64,000 nucleotides of DNA from assembly GCF_009176705.1 (NCBI RefSeq), contig NZ_AP021846.1:3461001-3525000 (forward strand), given 5' to 3'. The DNA comes from Pseudoalteromonas sp. A25. Lineage in GTDB: Bacteria > Pseudomonadota > Gammaproteobacteria > Enterobacterales > Alteromonadaceae. The translations under genes were made by a program, and so were the position numbers. How positions within the stretch are numbered: position 1 is the first letter of the stretch; each line of letters opens with the position of its first letter. The notes under the pieces are model-generated. The model saw only the letters and a program-made list of their open reading frames with translations, did not search any database and was not told the DNA's origin. This document shows positions 61,719 through 64,000 of this stretch, in pieces.

Positions 61719-62103
61719 CAGCTCCCTGAGTACCGATATGATTAATCGTCAGCGCACCACAGCGATCCGAAACTTGTATACTGCCGCTCTTAGGAGACGC
61801 AGTTAGTAAAAACTCTCTACTGGTAAAATTCGCACCACCATTGGGCTTATTCTTATGCTCATACTTAAAAGTATAGTTTTCCAACGTTGGTATTGCTTCA
61901 AATTTATCACTATCTGGATACCCACCATTTCTGGAATACAAACGCTCAAGAATGACTGCTGTTTTTAATAGCTCTTGCTGTGCTTCGGAGCGAACGCCAT
62001 CACGTACAGCCTCTAAATATGAGGGGTAAGCTAGAACACCAATTATAGAAACAATCGCCGCAGCAATTAACAATTCCAATAATGAAAAGCCTTTATTTTT
62101 CAT
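61699..62103 (-). CDS. pilE: PilE-type minor pilin
   Basis: This 134-residue prepilin begins MKNKGFSLLELLIAAAIVSIIG and has the C-terminal disulfide loop region (SDRCGALTINHIGTQ, then ANDCW) typical of PilE minor pilins. It heads the operon pilE-fimT-pilV-pilW-pilX-like. The ATG at 62103 is preferred over an upstream TTG. The gene lies next to the rRNA operon end. Confidence 0.85.
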   Translation of the reverse strand: MKNKGFSLLELLIAAAIVSIIGVLAYPSYLEAVRDGVRSEAQQELLKTAVILERLYSRNGGYPDSDKFEAIPTLENYTFKYEHKNKPNGGANFTSREFLLTASPKSGSIQVSDRCGALTINHIGTQGADANDCW

Positions 62104-62340
62104 ATTCAATTTACCCAAATTAAAGACAGCGCTGTCAACTGATATCTACAAGATTGTACCAGCTTATTTAATAATACTTAATTATTATAATTTGTACATC
62201 CTACATATTTCTTTAAAGTTAGCAGAAAGTATATAACGCGAAGATACTCTTTATAAAATACAAGGGCGATGCAAAGTATCATAATACCAATTGGTATAAA
62301 AACATCGGGTAGTGCCGCGCTTATCACAACCTACAAACTC
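62104..62340. other. Non-coding region upstream of the pilin operon
   Basis: It contains an A/T-rich probable promoter region for pilE (several TATAAT-like boxes near 62175-62190 on the minus strand, none with a clear -35 at good spacing) and the perfect palindrome ATACCAATTGGTAT at 62284-62297. No gene was seen. Confidence 0.45.
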
Positions 62341-62379
62341 CAAACGCAAAAAAGCCCGACTCTTTCGAATCGGGCTTTC
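62311..62379 (-). repeat. Direct repeat copy 1 of the rRNA operon 3' end
   Basis: This stretch is nearly identical to 62610-62678, including the terminator hairpin, so the end of the rRNA operon is duplicated about 300 bases apart. Confidence 0.85.
62345..62378 (-). terminator. rRNA operon terminator, distal copy
   Basis: AAAGCCCGA/TCGGGCTTT hairpin with a T-run on the minus strand. Confidence 0.9.
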
Positions 62380-62390
62380 TTTTTGTTATG

Positions 62391-62484
62391 TGCTTGGTTC
62401 GCTACGAAGTAGGATGTTCTACATCCGTAGTGGCTACTCCGTAGTGGCTACTTTCACATGGTAGCTGCCACACTATCATCGACC
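62391..62484 (-). pseudogene. Decayed 5S rRNA fragment
   Basis: About 40 bases (62447-62483) match the 3' third of the intact 5S gene at 62690-62805, including ACTTTCACATGG and GCTGCCACACTATCATCGA, and the outer GCTTGG end is still visible at 62392. The 5' two thirds are lost, and a 14-bp tandem duplication (CCGTAGTGGCTACT at 62425 and 62439) interrupts it, so it cannot fold as 5S rRNA. Confidence 0.82.
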
Positions 62485-62609
62485 GAGGCCGACCCTTCGG
62501 CTACAGTGCAAAAGTTTAATAACACAGCGCGAAGCGATGACATTCCTTTTGCGCAAGGTAAAATGGGCCAGTTTGTCGAATGCCAATGAGCTCACCTCAA
62601 ATGTTGGAT

Positions 62610-62678
62610 GGCGCTGCGCTTATCAAAACCTATAAACCCCAAACGCAAAAAAGCCCGACTCTTTCGAATCGGGCTTTC
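62610..62678 (-). repeat. Direct repeat copy 2 of the rRNA operon 3' end
   Basis: It matches 62311-62379 with few substitutions and lies directly downstream of the intact 5S gene. Confidence 0.85.
62644..62677 (-). terminator. rRNA operon terminator, proximal copy
   Basis: The same AAAGCCCGA/TCGGGCTTT hairpin as the distal copy, 12 bases after the 5S 3' end, with a T-run on the minus strand. Confidence 0.9.
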
Positions 62679-62689
62679 TCTAATTAGGT

Positions 62690-62805
62690 GCTTGGCGATG
62701 TTCTACTTTCACATGGCAGCTGCCACACTATCATCGACGCTGTTTCGTTTCACTTCTGAGTTCGGCATGGGGTCAGGTGGTTCCAAAACGCTATGTTCAC
62801 CAAGC
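62690..62805 (-). rRNA. 5S ribosomal RNA
   Basis: The 116-base reverse complement starts GCTTGGTGAACATAGCG and ends GAACATCGCCAAGC, pairing as the 5S terminal stem, with the conserved GATGATAGTGTGGCAGC region and CCATGCCGAACTCAGAAGTG. It is the intact 5S gene of the operon. Confidence 0.96.
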
Positions 62806-62997
62806 AAATTCTTAGTGCAAATGTTTAATGACATCGTGCATCGCACGAGCATTCCATTTGCGCAAGGTGAATCAATTTCGCGATACCGCTTCGTCGCTCA
62901 CCTTGTTTAATTCTTAAATTCGGAAATTCTGATAATTCGTAAAACACTACTCTAGTAATACTAACTTCTAACGTGCAAAACCACTTTGGCGTTGTAT

Positions 62998-64000
<1,003 letters not shown>

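Noticed and set aside
62104..62200. Possible sigma-54 promoter upstream of pilE (TGGTAC ... TTGT)
   Set aside because: The spacing between the GG and the GC-type element is one base short, and the second element lacks GC.

Overview
The window looks like chromosomal DNA from a marine gammaproteobacterium of the Alteromonadales, most likely Pseudoalteromonas or a close relative. This rests on moderate, A/T-leaning base composition, the typical blocks gmk-rpoZ-spoT, radC/rpmBG/coaBC/slmA, aroQ-accB-accC, groSL-fxsA-cutA-dsbD and dnaB-alr, and the many envelope beta-propeller and S9-peptidase genes. No integrase, transposase, phage gene or CRISPR array was found. Most of the window is core genome with small accessory insertions.

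Layout. 1-2.7 kb: a lipoprotein esterase (cut by the window edge) divergent from a membrane-anchored winged-helix regulator. 2.7-10.4 kb: a 162-bp inverted-repeat element, rpmG/rpmB/radC on the minus strand, then coaBC, slmA, an exported S9 peptidase, gmk and rpoZ on the plus strand. 10.5-19.6 kb: spoT, ridA, a FapA/DUF342 protein, the asnA/asnC pair, trmH and recG. 19.6-24 kb: galE, an exported propeller protein, an orphan phosphoribulokinase-like gene, yjjX and yjjG. 24-30.6 kb: the rnr-rlmB operon, a DMT transporter overlapping a glycerophosphodiesterase, and a chemoreceptor. 30.6-33.3 kb: epmA, efp and epmB, giving EF-P plus two of its modification enzymes in one place. 33.3-40.5 kb: two small proteins, a DUF3016 protein, an RND efflux operon with a 10.75-unit tetranucleotide repeat upstream, and an S66 peptidase pair. 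40.6-48.1 kb: groSL with a sigma-32-like promoter, fxsA, cutA-dsbD and aroQ-accB-accC. 48.2-56.3 kb: tRNA-Ile2(CAU), a DUF6765 protein, a GGDEF/EAL protein, zur, cheX, yjbQ, alr and dnaB. 56.4-58.4 kb: an ECF sigma factor, a putative membrane anti-sigma protein and a DUF4097 protein in one operon. 58.5-62.1 kb: a five-gene type IV minor-pilin operon ending in an unusual PilX-like/beta-helix fusion. 62.1-64 kb: the 3' end of an rRNA operon on the minus strand (partial 23S, 5S) with a decayed second 5S copy and duplicated terminators.

The most unusual features are the pilin/beta-helix fusion with no PilY1 beside it, the (GTAT)n tract upstream of the efflux operon, the duplicated and decayed end of the rRNA operon, the sigma/anti-sigma/DUF4097 module, and the asn and FapA genes inserted into the spoT-trmH-recG neighbourhood. 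No clearly undescribed multi-gene defence or biosynthetic system was seen. All assignments come from reading the sequence by eye; no database search was possible.
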